From positions 19,568-83,567 of the forward strand of contig NZ_JAUMXC010000002.1 of assembly GCF_030529325.1 (NCBI RefSeq): 64,000 nucleotides of DNA. Direction: 5' to 3'. The translations under genes were made by a program, and so were the position numbers. The notes beneath the pieces are model-generated. The model made no database searches. It had not been told where the DNA came from and saw only the letters and a program-made list of their open reading frames with translations. Source of the DNA: Porphyromonas sp. (lineage in GTDB: Bacteria > Bacteroidota > Bacteroidia > Bacteroidales > Porphyromonadaceae). Shown piece after piece: positions 26,539 to 35,459 of the stretch; the first letter of the stretch is position 1, and each line of letters starts with the position of its first letter.

Positions 26539-26679
26539 TGCGCATATGGGTAGGGTGGAAAACGGAAGTTATTATTGTTGATTTTCAGCTATATTTTGAG
26601 TGTCTTTATTATGTGTCTTTCCATAAATATTTCCGGATACTACTCTCATAATTTGGAAGATTCAGATGTAATAAAAACT

Positions 26680-26724
26680 AAGAGTCCGTGTCATAAGCAT
26701 ATTTTATGACACGGACTCTTTCGT
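26680..26724 (+). terminator. 17-bp perfect terminator hairpin before the tRNA
   Basis: AAGAGTCCGTGTCATAA (26680-26696) pairs exactly with TTATGACACGGACTCTT (26704-26720). Upstream AAAAAC and downstream TCGTTTTT give weak tracts on both sides, so it could serve the barrel gene on the plus strand and the tRNA on the minus strand. Confidence 0.7.
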
Positions 26725-26782
26725 TTTTACCGAATAGGTATGAAAACAAAAAGCGACAAATGTTTTATATTTGTCGCTTTTG

Positions 26783-26866
26783 TGCGCAGGATGAGACTCG
26801 AACTCACACGCCGGAACCGGCACTACCCCCTCAAAGTAGCGTGTATACCAATTTCACCACCTGCGC
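26783..26866 (-). tRNA. tRNA-Leu (anticodon GAG)
   Basis: On the minus strand the sequence folds as a class II tRNA. The acceptor is GCGCAGG paired with CCTGCGC plus discriminator A. The D-arm contains GGTGAAATTGGTATACAC, the anticodon stem CTACT/GGTAG encloses loop TTGAGGG (anticodon GAG), the variable arm is TGCCGGTTCCGGCG, and the T-arm contains GTTCGAGTC. The long variable arm and anticodon identify leucine, reading CUC/CUU. CCA is not encoded. It stands alone between two unrelated genes. Confidence 0.93.
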
Positions 26867-27070
26867 ATACACTTTTTCATTATGTTATGGTAACCTCTTT
26901 TGGTCAAACCATCATTAGTTCCCGTTTTGTGAGTGCAAATATACGACAAGTTTTTTAATTCGCAAGGGAGACTGATGTTTTTTAGGCGAAATGGGGTGGT
27001 TTTTCTTGGAAAGAGCCCCAATCCTTGTTTTACCCTTGATCACTTCATGTCTGATATCAGTCCCAAAACA

Positions 27071-27155
27071 AGATAGTGAACCTTCGAAATCAAGGTAGTG
27101 AACTTTCGATCAAAGGTTCACTACCTTGATTTCGAAGGTTAGACAACTTTTTCAG
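27071..27155 (+). repeat. 22-bp-phased intergenic array, locus 5
   Basis: Units 27071-27092 (AGATAGTGAACCTTCG), 27093-27113 (AGGTAGTGAACTTTCG) and 27114-27135 (AGGTTCACTACCTTGA) precede the tail AGGTTAGACAACTTTTTCAG. The outer units form a perfect 25-bp inverted repeat (27079-27103 with 27116-27140). The core (AGTGAAC/GTTCACT) differs from the GTCTAAC core of other loci, but layout and tail are the same. Confidence 0.88.
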
Positions 27156-27216
27156 CCCCCTCTTTCGGCTTGCAAAGTTCGTGCTCTATATATCGGACGT
27201 ATTGCTTTCTTTTGGT

Positions 27217-27224
27217 TATCTTTG
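27217..27224 (+). promoter_or_regulatory. candidate -7 box of glyQS
   Basis: TATCTTTG matches TAnnTTTG, 94 bp before the glyQS ATG and 62 bp beyond the phased array tail. No good -33 box is seen at the standard spacing. Confidence 0.5.
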
Positions 27225-27317
27225 TGATTGGTATTGTAAAATATAAACAACATAAACCGGAGACATCGCTCATAAGGGGGCGAAAAGTGCCGGTATCATC
27301 AACTTTAGGATAGCACT

Positions 27318-28856
27318 ATGTCACAAGAAAATCTTTTCAAGAAGATTGTTTCACACTGTAAAGAATACGGATTTGTCTTCCCTTCATCTGAGATCTATGA
27401 CGGTCTCGGAGCTGTCTATGACTACGGGCAGAATGGGGTCGAACTCAAAAATAATATCAAGAAATACTGGTGGGACAGCATGACCCTCCTCAATGAAAAT
27501 GTGGTAGGGATTGACTCTGCCGTCTTCATGCACCCTACGATCTGGAAAGCTTCGGGACACGTCGATGCCTTCAATGACCCATTGATTGACAATAAGGAGT
27601 CCAAGAAACGTTACAGAGCGGATGTCCTCATCGAAGATCATTTGGCAAAGCTTGATGAGAAGATTGAGAAAGAAGTCCAAAAGGCAAGAAAAAGATTTGG
27701 AGACTCTTTCGATGAAGCTCAGTATCGTTCGACGTCGCCAAAGGTTTTGGAGATTACAGAGCAAAAAGCCGCAATTCATGACCGTTTTGCAAAAGCTCTC
27801 AATGACAATGACCTCAATGAGTTGCGTCAGATCATCATCGACTGTGAGATCGTGTGCCCTATCAGTGGGACAAAAAACTGGACAGAGGTGCGTCAGTTCA
27901 ATCTCATGTTTGCTACAGAGATGGGCTCTACTGCCGATGGTGCGATGAAGGTATATCTCCGTCCGGAGACTGCGCAAGGTATATTTGTCAATTACTTGAA
28001 CGTCCAAAAAAGTGGGCGCACGAAGATACCATTTGGTATCGCTCAGATAGGTAAGGCCTTCCGCAATGAGATCGTTGCTCGTCAGTTTATCTTCCGTATG
28101 CGCGAATTCGAGCAGATGGAGATGCAGTTTTTTGTGCGTCCCGGTAGTGAGCTCGAGTGGTTTGAGAAGTGGAAGGAGACTCGTATGAAGTGGCACCAAA
28201 ACCTGGGCTTCGGAGCAGAGAAATATCGATTCCATGATCATGAGAAGCTTGCGCACTATGCCAATGCGGCCACTGATATTGAGTTTGAGATGCCTTTCGG
28301 CTTCAAGGAAGTTGAGGGTATTCACTCTCGTACAGACTTTGACTTGTCAAGTCACGAACAATACAGTGGTAAAAAACTGAGATATTTTGATCCTGAACTC
28401 AACGATAGTTATGTCCCATATGTGGTCGAGACTTCTATCGGTGTCGATCGATTGTTTTTGAGTATTCTTTCGGCATCCTACGAGGAAGAAGAGTTGGAAA
28501 ATGGCGAAACTCGTGTCGTGCTCAAGTTCCCTGCTCCTCTTGCTCCTATCAAGTTGGCTGTATTACCGTTGGTTCGTAAGGATGGATTGCCCGAAGTTGC
28601 ACGGAAGATCATTGATGAATTGAAGTATGACTTCGCATGTCAATATGATGAGAAAGACTCTATCGGTCGTCGCTATCGTCGTCAGGATGCTATGGGAACA
28701 CCTTTCTGTGTGACCATCGATCATGAGACTCTCACTGACAACATGGTTACCATCAGATACAGGGACGATATGCGTCAGGAACGCGTGCCCATTTCACAGT
28801 TGAAAGAGATCATCGGAGAAAAGGTGAGCATGAAGAGTCTGCTCTCCGAACTGTAA
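27318..28856 (+). CDS. glyS: glycine--tRNA ligase (single-chain, dimeric type)
   Basis: 512 aa class II aminoacyl-tRNA synthetase of the archaeal/eukaryotic-like alpha2 type, the form used in Bacteroidota. Evidence: SSEIYDGLGAVYDYGQNGVELKNNIK (residues about 22-47), RPETAQGIFVNY (motif 2 region, about 215-226), FGIAQIGKAFRNEI, and ETSIGVDRLF (motif 3). The C-terminal anticodon-binding domain starts near APIKLAVLPLV (about 412). It charges tRNA-Gly with ATP in the cytoplasm. An FKBP lipoprotein gene follows after 39 bp. Confidence 0.97.
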   Translation: MSQENLFKKIVSHCKEYGFVFPSSEIYDGLGAVYDYGQNGVELKNNIKKYWWDSMTLLNENVVGIDSAVFMHPTIWKASGHVDAFNDPLIDNKESKKRYRADVLIEDHLAKLDEKIEKEVQKARKRFGDSFDEAQYRSTSPKVLEITEQKAAIHDRFAKALNDNDLNELRQIIIDCEIVCPISGTKNWTEVRQFNLMFATEMGSTADGAMKVYLRPETAQGIFVNYLNVQKSGRTKIPFGIAQIGKAFRNEIVARQFIFRMREFEQMEMQFFVRPGSELEWFEKWKETRMKWHQNLGFGAEKYRFHDHEKLAHYANAATDIEFEMPFGFKEVEGIHSRTDFDLSSHEQYSGKKLRYFDPELNDSYVPYVVETSIGVDRLFLSILSASYEEEELENGETRVVLKFPAPLAPIKLAVLPLVRKDGLPEVARKIIDELKYDFACQYDEKDSIGRRYRRQDAMGTPFCVTIDHETLTDNMVTIRYRDDMRQERVPISQLKEIIGEKVSMKSLLSEL

Positions 28857-28895
28857 GATGTCTCTCATCGGTATCTAACTCTAACAATATTCGCT

Positions 28896-29498
28896 ATGAG
28901 TAAGTATATAATAAAGATCGGATGGCTTGTGACTTTGACCTTTGCCTTTCTGCTCACGAGCTGTAATGAGACGGTCGTCGAGGTTGTGACCGAGTATCAG
29001 AAGAAAAACGAGGCATTTGTAGATCTTGTAAGTAAAGACACAAGGTATAAAGAGCTGAGGTTTCTACATGAAGAGTATCCGATATACTATAAAGTCCTTG
29101 CCACAGGTCCTGCTGAGCTCAAGGACGAAAAGCCTCTACAAAATAGTAGAGTAAGTGTCTTTTTGAAAGGCGTGATACCTGCACTTCAACTTCTTGAACT
29201 GGATGAGGTCAAGGCTCTCAAGGATGTTACACCTTTGATCGCTCAGGGGCAGGTCTTTCAACATAAAGGTAAGAGTCCTACGCCTCTCAGAATTCAAGAT
29301 AAAGAACCTTCAGGATCACCTCAGCTCTCACTTATCAAGGGTGTGCAGATTGCCCTTCAAAATATGTCCGTAGGTGACAAATGGGAAGTCGTGATACCTT
29401 GGCAATTGGGATACAAGCAGTATGATTATATGGGAGTTATCCCGGGGTTTTCTACACTTGTTTTCGAGGTCGAACTTATTGAGATACTGGAAAAATAA
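28896..29498 (+). CDS. FKBP-type peptidyl-prolyl isomerase-like lipoprotein
   Basis: 200 aa with lipoprotein signal ending LLTSC (Cys near residue 23). The C-terminal half has the FKBP pattern SLIKGVQIALQNMSVGDKWEVVIPWQLGYKQ and VIPGFSTLVFEVELIEIL. The N-terminal strand region is less canonical (YYKVLATGPAELKDEKPLQN), and an insertion of about 50 residues precedes the conserved core, so catalytic activity should not be assumed. It probably acts in periplasmic folding. It shares direction with glyS and surE (20 bp gap to surE), suggesting one transcript. Confidence 0.82.
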   Translation: MSKYIIKIGWLVTLTFAFLLTSCNETVVEVVTEYQKKNEAFVDLVSKDTRYKELRFLHEEYPIYYKVLATGPAELKDEKPLQNSRVSVFLKGVIPALQLLELDEVKALKDVTPLIAQGQVFQHKGKSPTPLRIQDKEPSGSPQLSLIKGVQIALQNMSVGDKWEVVIPWQLGYKQYDYMGVIPGFSTLVFEVELIEILEK

Positions 29499-29518
29499 AA
29501 TATCGGGTCTGAAATATT

Positions 29519-30286
29519 ATGACAAAACGCCCTAATATACTTCTTTCAAATGATGATGGTGTGTTTGCCAAAGGGCTGGAAGAGTTGATCATAGCTCTCC
29601 AAGACATTGGTGATATCACTGTCATAGCTCCGGATAAGCCTCGTAGTGGAAGCTCGAGTGCGATCACTACAAGCGTACCTATTCACTATGACTGCGTCCG
29701 CACAGATCCCGGAATCACGATGTATAGCTGTAGCGGTACTCCCGCCGATTGTGTCAAACTTGCTCTCAATGAGATTGTCACGGATATGCCTGACCTGGTG
29801 ATTGCAGGTATCAATCATGGTGGAAATCAAGGTATCTCTGTAAACTATTCCGGTACTTTGGGTGCTGCCATCGAGGGGTGTATTTTTAATATCCCATCAT
29901 TTGCAATCTCTTTGCTTCAAGGCAATCAAGAGGATGACTTCTTGGATAGTTGTCGTTATGCCCGAATGCTGGCTCGTCGCCTGCTCAAGGAGGGACTGCC
30001 TAAGGGAATTTATCTCAATGTTAATGTCCCCAATGTCCCGGTCGTAAGAGGGTTGAAGGTTTGTAGTCAGGCTGATGGTCGCTTTTACAACGAGTATATC
30101 AAGCATAAGACGCCTACAAATAGAGATGTTTATTGGCTCTCCGGTGAGTTGAAGGTGCATGATCCGGTCAACAAAAATACCGACATTATGCTCCTCGAAA
30201 AGGGATATGCCACGGTTGTCCCATGTAGTATCGATGTGACTGACTATGAAGTGATACAGAAGATTAAACATTGGGAAGAGGCTTGA
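29519..30286 (+). CDS. surE: 5-prime/3-prime nucleotidase SurE
   Basis: 255 aa. The metal-binding start LLSNDDGVFAKGL (residues about 7-19), APDKPRSGSSSAIT and GINHGGNQGISVNYSGTLGAAIEG are SurE hallmarks (Asp-Asp, Ser and Asn ligands). SurE dephosphorylates nucleoside monophosphates and other phosphates and is linked to stationary-phase survival. The stop codon lies within the loop of a terminator-like hairpin at 30273, and lpxB starts 33 bp later. Confidence 0.96.
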   Translation: MTKRPNILLSNDDGVFAKGLEELIIALQDIGDITVIAPDKPRSGSSSAITTSVPIHYDCVRTDPGITMYSCSGTPADCVKLALNEIVTDMPDLVIAGINHGGNQGISVNYSGTLGAAIEGCIFNIPSFAISLLQGNQEDDFLDSCRYARMLARRLLKEGLPKGIYLNVNVPNVPVVRGLKVCSQADGRFYNEYIKHKTPTNRDVYWLSGELKVHDPVNKNTDIMLLEKGYATVVPCSIDVTDYEVIQKIKHWEEA

Positions 30287-30306
30287 AGCCCTTCCCTTTT
30301 TATTTT
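30273..30306 (+). terminator. hairpin overlapping the surE stop codon
   Basis: GGGAAG-a-GGCT pairs with AGCC-CTTCCC around the loop TGA, which is the surE stop codon, and is followed by TTTTTATTTT. It looks like an intrinsic terminator or attenuator between surE and lpxB, and its closeness to the stop implies coupling of termination to translation of surE (inference). Confidence 0.65.
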
Positions 30307-30319
30307 CGATAAGTAACGG

Positions 30320-31441
30320 ATGAAGTACTTTTTCGTTGTCGGTGAGGCGAGTGCAGATCTTCATGCCTCAAACATGATGAAAGCTCTCAAGGCTCAAGAT
30401 AGCAGCGCTGAGTTCATGTATGTCGGAGGTTCGATGATGCGTGAAGTCGGAGGAACGTGTGTGATGAAATCTGAAGAACTTGCTTTTATGGGCTTTATCG
30501 AGGTCCTTAAGCATATGGGAGATATCAGACGAGGAGCACATAGGGTTCAACACTCTCTCCGGGCTTTCTCTCCCGACGTTGTAATCTGCATCGATTATGC
30601 AGGATTCAACTTCAGATATGTGCTTCCATTCATAAAGACTCAGCTCCCTTCTGCCAAATGTGTCTATTACATCCCCCCGAAAGTCTGGGCGTGGAAAAAG
30701 GGGAGAGTGAAGACTTTACAAACGCACACTGATTTGGTGCTGTGCATCTTTCCGTTTGAAAAGAGCTTCCTTGAGAAAAATGGTCTCTCTCAAGTGAAAT
30801 ACGTGGGTAATCCTTCTCTTGATGCAATCAGGGAATTTGACTACAATTCCATAGAGCAGCCACTTTTGAGTAAACCATACATAGCATTGGTGCCCGGCAG
30901 CAGGATTTCTGAGATCAGATCGAACTTACCGGCCATGCTTGAGGCAGCCTCTCACTTTCCGGACTACGAGGTTGTTGTGACTGCAGCTCCAGGTATAGAT
31001 CCAAGAGTCTATGAAAACATCAAGGGCATACACAGAGCCACAGTACATCATGGTGAGACTTATAGACTGATAAAGCATGCGGCTGTGGCACTTGTCACTT
31101 CCGGGACTGCAACTTTGGAGACTGCTCTGATCGGCACACCTCAGGTTGTTTGCTATGCCGTAAAGGGTGGGGGATTGGCAAACTTTGTTTTTCGAAACTT
31201 CTTCGCTATTCCTTATATCTCGTTGGTGAATATTGTTGCTGAAAAAGAGGTGGTAAAGGAACTGTATGGCGGAAAATTCCGTGTCGGAAATATCGTATCG
31301 GAGCTTAGATCTCTGCTCCAAGATAAGCATCGAATGAGTAAGATGTTGAAAGAGTATCGGGAAATAAAGGATCGACTTGAAACTCCTCAGAGAGCCTCAG
31401 AGCATGCTGCTAATGAGGTGATAAAACTAATGTCTCCTTGA
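30320..31441 (+). CDS. lpxB: lipid-A-disaccharide synthase
   Basis: 373 aa. It condenses UDP-2,3-diacylglucosamine with lipid X to form the lipid A disaccharide at the inner membrane. Signatures are VVGEASADLHASNMMKAL near the start, CIDYAGFNFR, YYIPPKVWAWKKGR (about 114-127), YVGNPSLDA and LVTSGTATLETALIGTPQVV. It is full length. The gene implies a Gram-negative LPS producer, in keeping with the glycan genes further right. A bidirectional terminator follows at 31539. Confidence 0.97.
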   Translation: MKYFFVVGEASADLHASNMMKALKAQDSSAEFMYVGGSMMREVGGTCVMKSEELAFMGFIEVLKHMGDIRRGAHRVQHSLRAFSPDVVICIDYAGFNFRYVLPFIKTQLPSAKCVYYIPPKVWAWKKGRVKTLQTHTDLVLCIFPFEKSFLEKNGLSQVKYVGNPSLDAIREFDYNSIEQPLLSKPYIALVPGSRISEIRSNLPAMLEAASHFPDYEVVVTAAPGIDPRVYENIKGIHRATVHHGETYRLIKHAAVALVTSGTATLETALIGTPQVVCYAVKGGGLANFVFRNFFAIPYISLVNIVAEKEVVKELYGGKFRVGNIVSELRSLLQDKHRMSKMLKEYREIKDRLETPQRASEHAANEVIKLMSP

Positions 31442-31538
31442 AAAACTTTATTGGACATTAATAAAAAACTAAGTCAACCGATTTAATGGGATTGTGCCTG
31501 TCGTATTACCTTTACCCTGAGTTTTATTAGATAGCTAC

Positions 31539-31590
31539 AAAAATAAATTACCCCTGAAGGTATTCCGAACCTTGGGGGTAATTTTTATTG
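31539..31590. terminator. bidirectional terminator between lpxB and DUF6029 gene
   Basis: AAATTACCCC (31545-31554) pairs with GGGGTAATTT (about 31575-31584), extended by AAGGT/ACCTT inside. An A-rich left flank and T-run on the right suit termination of the two converging genes. Confidence 0.85.
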
Positions 31591-31612
31591 TTAGCTACTA
31601 TCATCGTCTACA

Positions 31613-33190
31613 TCAGAAGACATAAGACAGATTAGCTGTAAGCCCTGTATACTCGGGTACATAGCGACAGATACCACCGACGCACTGTACTCCTGCTCTA
31701 CTACGTCCATAGCTGGTCATCAGACGGAAACTCTTGTAGGTAAAGCTTGCTCCGACACTGTAGTAGTGTTCCTTATTTTCGGCAGCATAGCTGTACATGT
31801 CACTTCCATAGAGGGTGAAGTGTGGGGCAAATCCAAACTCTACGAGTCCATATATCCAGCCCTTTTCATCCATCTCTGTTTTCATGTGTTGTAACTCCGT
31901 GCGTAGGGATGCTTTCTTGTTTACTTTCCAAAGTACATCCAGGACCTGAGCAAAGGATTTATGCATCTGAGCATTATGTATGATGTCTTGAAAATGAAGT
32001 CCTGCATTGACCTGTATTGCACGAGAGAAGCGTTTGCCTAATTCGATAGATACTTCGCTGAAGTTTTTCTCTCCCTCACGACCGAAAAACGGCATGGTTT
32101 CCATCGGATTTCGTCCAAGAGAGTTATAGTATGACATGTTTAAAGCAACCTTTAGGGGATACTTACCAATCCAGTCTGCTGTAAGGTTGTAGTACATATC
32201 AACTTGTCCTCCGATCTCACCGGAACTGTTGGTCTGGTGAGGATAGAGTGATGGGAGAGCATACTTGTGTTGCTTGGTCAAAGCCGGTATGTAGTTCATC
32301 GGTACATAGATTTCTTGTAGCTTGTTGTCTATACGAAAATCCATGTGTTCGATACGTCGGAAAGTTCCCGAGATCCCAAAATCTGTGCGGATGTAATCAA
32401 GGTTGAATAGGAGAGCTGTCCCACTCTCTTTGAGGAATTTATGTGCATAGGGAGAAAAAGACTGTCCCATGCCCTTAACCGTATACTCTGCACCGAGATT
32501 GAAACCTCCTGCACTGAAACCTGCACGAGCACTGTATAGATGCATCATATCAGGGTCAACGGATTCAGGGATGTTTTTGGTATTTTTCTTCGTTACCCAA
32601 GCACCTCCGATGGTGACATCATACTTCCCTTCTTTCTCCCAAAGTCTGGAGATGGTCACATCTGCATCTCCACCACCGATGATTGCATCTGCATAGGTGA
32701 TGTATTTGCGAGGTTGTCCTCCCATGACCTTGAGTTGGAGCCAATCAGTAGGAGTGTACTTGACATTGAACCCTCTGAGTGAGTTGTTGATCCCGAGTGA
32801 ACGTTCCTCAAAGGCCCTGAATATGAGACCGCTACCAAACTGTTCGTAGAAACTTCCCGCTGTGACACTTAACTTCTCATTTGAATAGCCTAAATAGTAC
32901 TGCACCAGCCCATTTCCTTTGAGATCTTCCGGATACCCTCTCAATGGTGGCTCGAATATCTCGTACTGCAAACCCGCACCGAAGTTTTTGTAGTCATACT
33001 TGAGATTGAGATAAGTATTGTTCCCATAGTTTTTAATATCGGGATTGCTCTCATCCTTTTTGTACAGAGTCGCATTGCTCTCGATACCGCCATGGACGTT
33101 TCCCCGGTCTTTCTTCTGCTCCTGGGCCGACACTGTAAGTGTCGACCACAGAGCTGAAGATGCGATTAAACTTGTGATTAGTTTATTCAT
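31613..33190 (-). CDS. DUF6029-family outer membrane beta-barrel protein
   Basis: 525 aa with signal peptide (MNKLITSLIASSALWSTLTVSA|Q). The sequence is a continuous series of amphipathic strands ending in YTGLTANLSYVF, a terminal aromatic residue typical of outer membrane barrels. NYGNNTYLNLKYDYKNFGAGLQYEIFEPPLRGY and FYEQFGSGLIFRAFEERSLGINNSLRG match the DUF6029 family of Bacteroidota as I remember it. The function is unknown. The gene follows the TlpA gene by 26 bp and shares its strand, so it is the third member of the Omp28-TlpA-DUF6029 unit. Two Cys near the C-terminus (GVQCVGGICRY) may form a disulfide, a nice fit with thioredoxin-like neighbours. Confidence 0.78.
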   Translation of the reverse strand: MNKLITSLIASSALWSTLTVSAQEQKKDRGNVHGGIESNATLYKKDESNPDIKNYGNNTYLNLKYDYKNFGAGLQYEIFEPPLRGYPEDLKGNGLVQYYLGYSNEKLSVTAGSFYEQFGSGLIFRAFEERSLGINNSLRGFNVKYTPTDWLQLKVMGGQPRKYITYADAIIGGGDADVTISRLWEKEGKYDVTIGGAWVTKKNTKNIPESVDPDMMHLYSARAGFSAGGFNLGAEYTVKGMGQSFSPYAHKFLKESGTALLFNLDYIRTDFGISGTFRRIEHMDFRIDNKLQEIYVPMNYIPALTKQHKYALPSLYPHQTNSSGEIGGQVDMYYNLTADWIGKYPLKVALNMSYYNSLGRNPMETMPFFGREGEKNFSEVSIELGKRFSRAIQVNAGLHFQDIIHNAQMHKSFAQVLDVLWKVNKKASLRTELQHMKTEMDEKGWIYGLVEFGFAPHFTLYGSDMYSYAAENKEHYYSVGASFTYKSFRLMTSYGRSRAGVQCVGGICRYVPEYTGLTANLSYVF

Positions 33191-33216
33191 ATTTATCCTT
33201 TTTTCTTTCTAACCTC

Positions 33217-33690
33217 TTACTTGACATACTTCATCGCCTCTTCTATTAAGTATTCTTCGTCACCGGGACTGTACCCACTGTGCTTGTATACTTGCTTTCC
33301 ATTACTGAAAATAAAGAGGAATGGCACATTAAGTACATTGAGCTTTTTATATAGCTCCTGATTGCTATCCATATAAATTTCAAAAGGATAGTTTCGTCCT
33401 TTTACAAAGGAGGGAACTTTGTTTTTGGAGCGAGAATCATCAATAGAGATTGATACTACTCGGATTTTACCTTCCCAATCTTCTTTGATGTCTTTGAGGG
33501 CATCCATTTCCATGAGACATGGTTTGCACCAAGTCGCCCAAAATGATACAACGACAGGTTTGTCACCTTTGATTACATCTGAAAAGGATACTTTTTCACC
33601 TTTCAGATTTTCAATATTTACATTTTGTGCATGCGTGTTGAATGTTCCTACAAACATTATCGCAACAATAATGAATATAAATTTTTTCAT
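33217..33690 (-). CDS. TlpA-like periplasmic thioredoxin
   Basis: 157 aa with signal peptide (MKKFIFIIVAIMFVGTFNTHA|Q). The thioredoxin fold carries SFWATWCKPCLMEMDAL with active-site WCKPC near residues 54-58 and the cis-Pro segment LNVLNVPFLFIF. TlpA/ResA-like proteins reduce disulfides in exported proteins. Neighbours are an Omp28-like lipoprotein with its own CxxC (upstream) and a barrel with a C-terminal Cys pair (downstream), so the likely partners are encoded alongside it (inference). Confidence 0.9.
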   Translation of the reverse strand: MKKFIFIIVAIMFVGTFNTHAQNVNIENLKGEKVSFSDVIKGDKPVVVSFWATWCKPCLMEMDALKDIKEDWEGKIRVVSISIDDSRSKNKVPSFVKGRNYPFEIYMDSNQELYKKLNVLNVPFLFIFSNGKQVYKHSGYSPGDEEYLIEEAMKYVK

Positions 33691-33725
33691 AAGTCAATTT
33701 ATTATTTCCTGATAGATTTAAGTGA

Positions 33726-35459
33726 TCAATATCCTTCTGCTTCGCCTGCTCTTACTTTTTGTGCTGTAAGGACAGTATTGTCGCTTGCTTTCGTGATGAG
33801 TATAAAGACGCTGCATTTTTTAGGCTTCCAGTTGCCGTTCAGAGGTATAGTGAACTTTTTAACGACCGGTGTGTTGGCAGTGATGCTGAGAGGATCTCCC
33901 CACACTGTTGAGTTGTAGGTCTTTCGATATACATACCTATGTTCCATATTACGTATAGGATTACCAAGTTCAGGATATACCGCGTTGGCTTGATCTGCAT
34001 GCAATCCATCCTCTGTGACTATTGCTACCCATTTTAGGTCATTGAAAGTTTCTGAACTTTGGACTGTCATGCTCACATCTATGGATTGACCACTAATGGT
34101 TGTGTAGACTGCGATACCTAGAGGCGTTGTTTTGGGGATCATATTCAAGATTGTTTTGCTTGTTCCATTACTGACTCGACGACCTTTATCTCTTCCTACT
34201 ATGATTGTCGGGTAGCCGGTTACTGCCAGTGCATTTCCAATTGTCCCTGCATCGGCAGTAGTAAATGGATCTCGTCCGGAGTGGAGTGAGGAAGCCACGA
34301 CCTGAGGATGATCACATACTTTTTCCAATAGGGTAATCAATCTTGGGCAATAAGGACACCATGTTCCTGTGAATAGTTCCATGTAGAGTCTTGGGGTTGC
34401 AACATATTCACTTTGTGATGTGATGGCTACTTCCTCTTTTGTTGTCTCTTCGCCGAACTTAGCTGTGATCTTGAACTCTTTGTTTACTTTGGTGTTAAAG
34501 TAAGGTCTATCCAACTCTTTACCATCGAGATAGAACTTTACTTCATCTGTCAAATCTCTATCTTCGTCCAAAGTGTTGATACATCTGAAAGATACTACAT
34601 CAATACCATCACTTACAAGTGTTTTCTTGCTCGGTTTCACGACAAGATTATACTTTATCGGTTCTTCTACAGTGATGACAACCTGATTGGATTTATTACC
34701 CTTGTAATTGGCTGTTGCTTTAAATTTTCCTGTTGCTTTCGGTACGAAAACATTTCCTTCGATAGGATTATCACCGATGAATATTTGAGAATTAGCGGTG
34801 ATATCCTCTTTTTCCTTAGTGTAAACCTTAAATGTTGTTTTGTCTTTACCATCGAGTACAAGTGTCACCTTGTCTGCTTCAAGGATGATGTCTTGCATCT
34901 TATTGGCTTGAATCGTGAGTTCGTTGGAAAATTCGTTGCCGCGTTTTGCTACAGCCTTGTATTCTCCTTCTACCTTGGCACGAAACTTATGTCCCGCAAC
35001 CTGCTCTCCATTGACGAAGATATCGCAATCTTCTGTCACAACTTTTCCACCTTTTTCCTTTACCTCAAAAGCTACCCAATCCTTGTAGTCTCCGGCAAGG
35101 ATAGTACTCTTATCACTGGTCAATACCAATGTTGCTTCTTTTGGTACTGCAGTTACTTGGATTTCATTGGATTCCACATCATTCAAGGTCGCGACGAATT
35201 TGTAAGTTCCGGCTTTGTCTGTTTTGAAAGTATTGCCATTGAGTTTTTCCCCATTGACAGTAAAGTTAACCCTCGATGTCACGTCTACATCTTTTTGGGT
35301 TACAGCAGTAACGGTAACCATATCCGTGTTATCCGCGGTGATGGTTGTTTTGTCTGCGTTGATTTTGATTGACTCGATGAGGTCTTCTCCCTTATTTTTT
35401 TCTGCACACGAGACGAAAATCATCGTAAGGAGAGTAAATAAAAAGAACACTTTTTTCAT
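33726..35459 (-). CDS. Omp28-related surface lipoprotein with four Ig-like repeats and CxxC thioredoxin-like domain
   Basis: 577 aa from ATG 35459, which starts a lipoprotein signal (MKKVFFLFTLLTMIFVSC). About 80-residue Ig-like modules occur four times (residues roughly 28-105, 106-185, 186-262, 263-345), each starting with a pattern such as LxADKxTLxxDGxD and ending in a tyrosine-corner-like GTYKxxAxxxxxxSNxxxVT. A thioredoxin-like Omp28 domain follows with FTGTWCPYCPRLITLLEKVC. The WCPYC motif suggests redox or disulfide work outside the inner membrane. First gene of the unit with TlpA (35 bp gap) and DUF6029. An earlier in-frame ATG (35477) is possible. Confidence 0.8.
   Translation of the reverse strand: MKKVFFLFTLLTMIFVSCAEKNKGEDLIESIKINADKTTITADNTDMVTVTAVTQKDVDVTSRVNFTVNGEKLNGNTFKTDKAGTYKFVATLNDVESNEIQVTAVPKEATLVLTSDKSTILAGDYKDWVAFEVKEKGGKVVTEDCDIFVNGEQVAGHKFRAKVEGEYKAVAKRGNEFSNELTIQANKMQDIILEADKVTLVLDGKDKTTFKVYTKEKEDITANSQIFIGDNPIEGNVFVPKATGKFKATANYKGNKSNQVVITVEEPIKYNLVVKPSKKTLVSDGIDVVSFRCINTLDEDRDLTDEVKFYLDGKELDRPYFNTKVNKEFKITAKFGEETTKEEVAITSQSEYVATPRLYMELFTGTWCPYCPRLITLLEKVCDHPQVVASSLHSGRDPFTTADAGTIGNALAVTGYPTIIVGRDKGRRVSNGTSKTILNMIPKTTPLGIAVYTTISGQSIDVSMTVQSSETFNDLKWVAIVTEDGLHADQANAVYPELGNPIRNMEHRYVYRKTYNSTVWGDPLSITANTPVVKKFTIPLNGNWKPKKCSVFILITKASDNTVLTAQKVRAGEAEGY

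Larger units (their letters stand above)
26867..27317. other. divergent spacer between tRNA-Leu and glyQS
   Basis: No gene is visible. It holds a phased array (27071-27155), a candidate glyQS -7 box (27217-27224) and about 90 bp of leader. No T-box or other known riboswitch could be identified by eye. Confidence 0.5.

Noticed and set aside
26867..27317. T-box riboswitch before glyS
   Set aside because: No T-box consensus or specifier-loop structure could be found; T-box regulation is also not expected in Bacteroidota.
27384..28325. 313-aa minus-strand gene
   Set aside because: It is the antisense shadow of the glycyl-tRNA synthetase gene, whose motifs are unmistakable.
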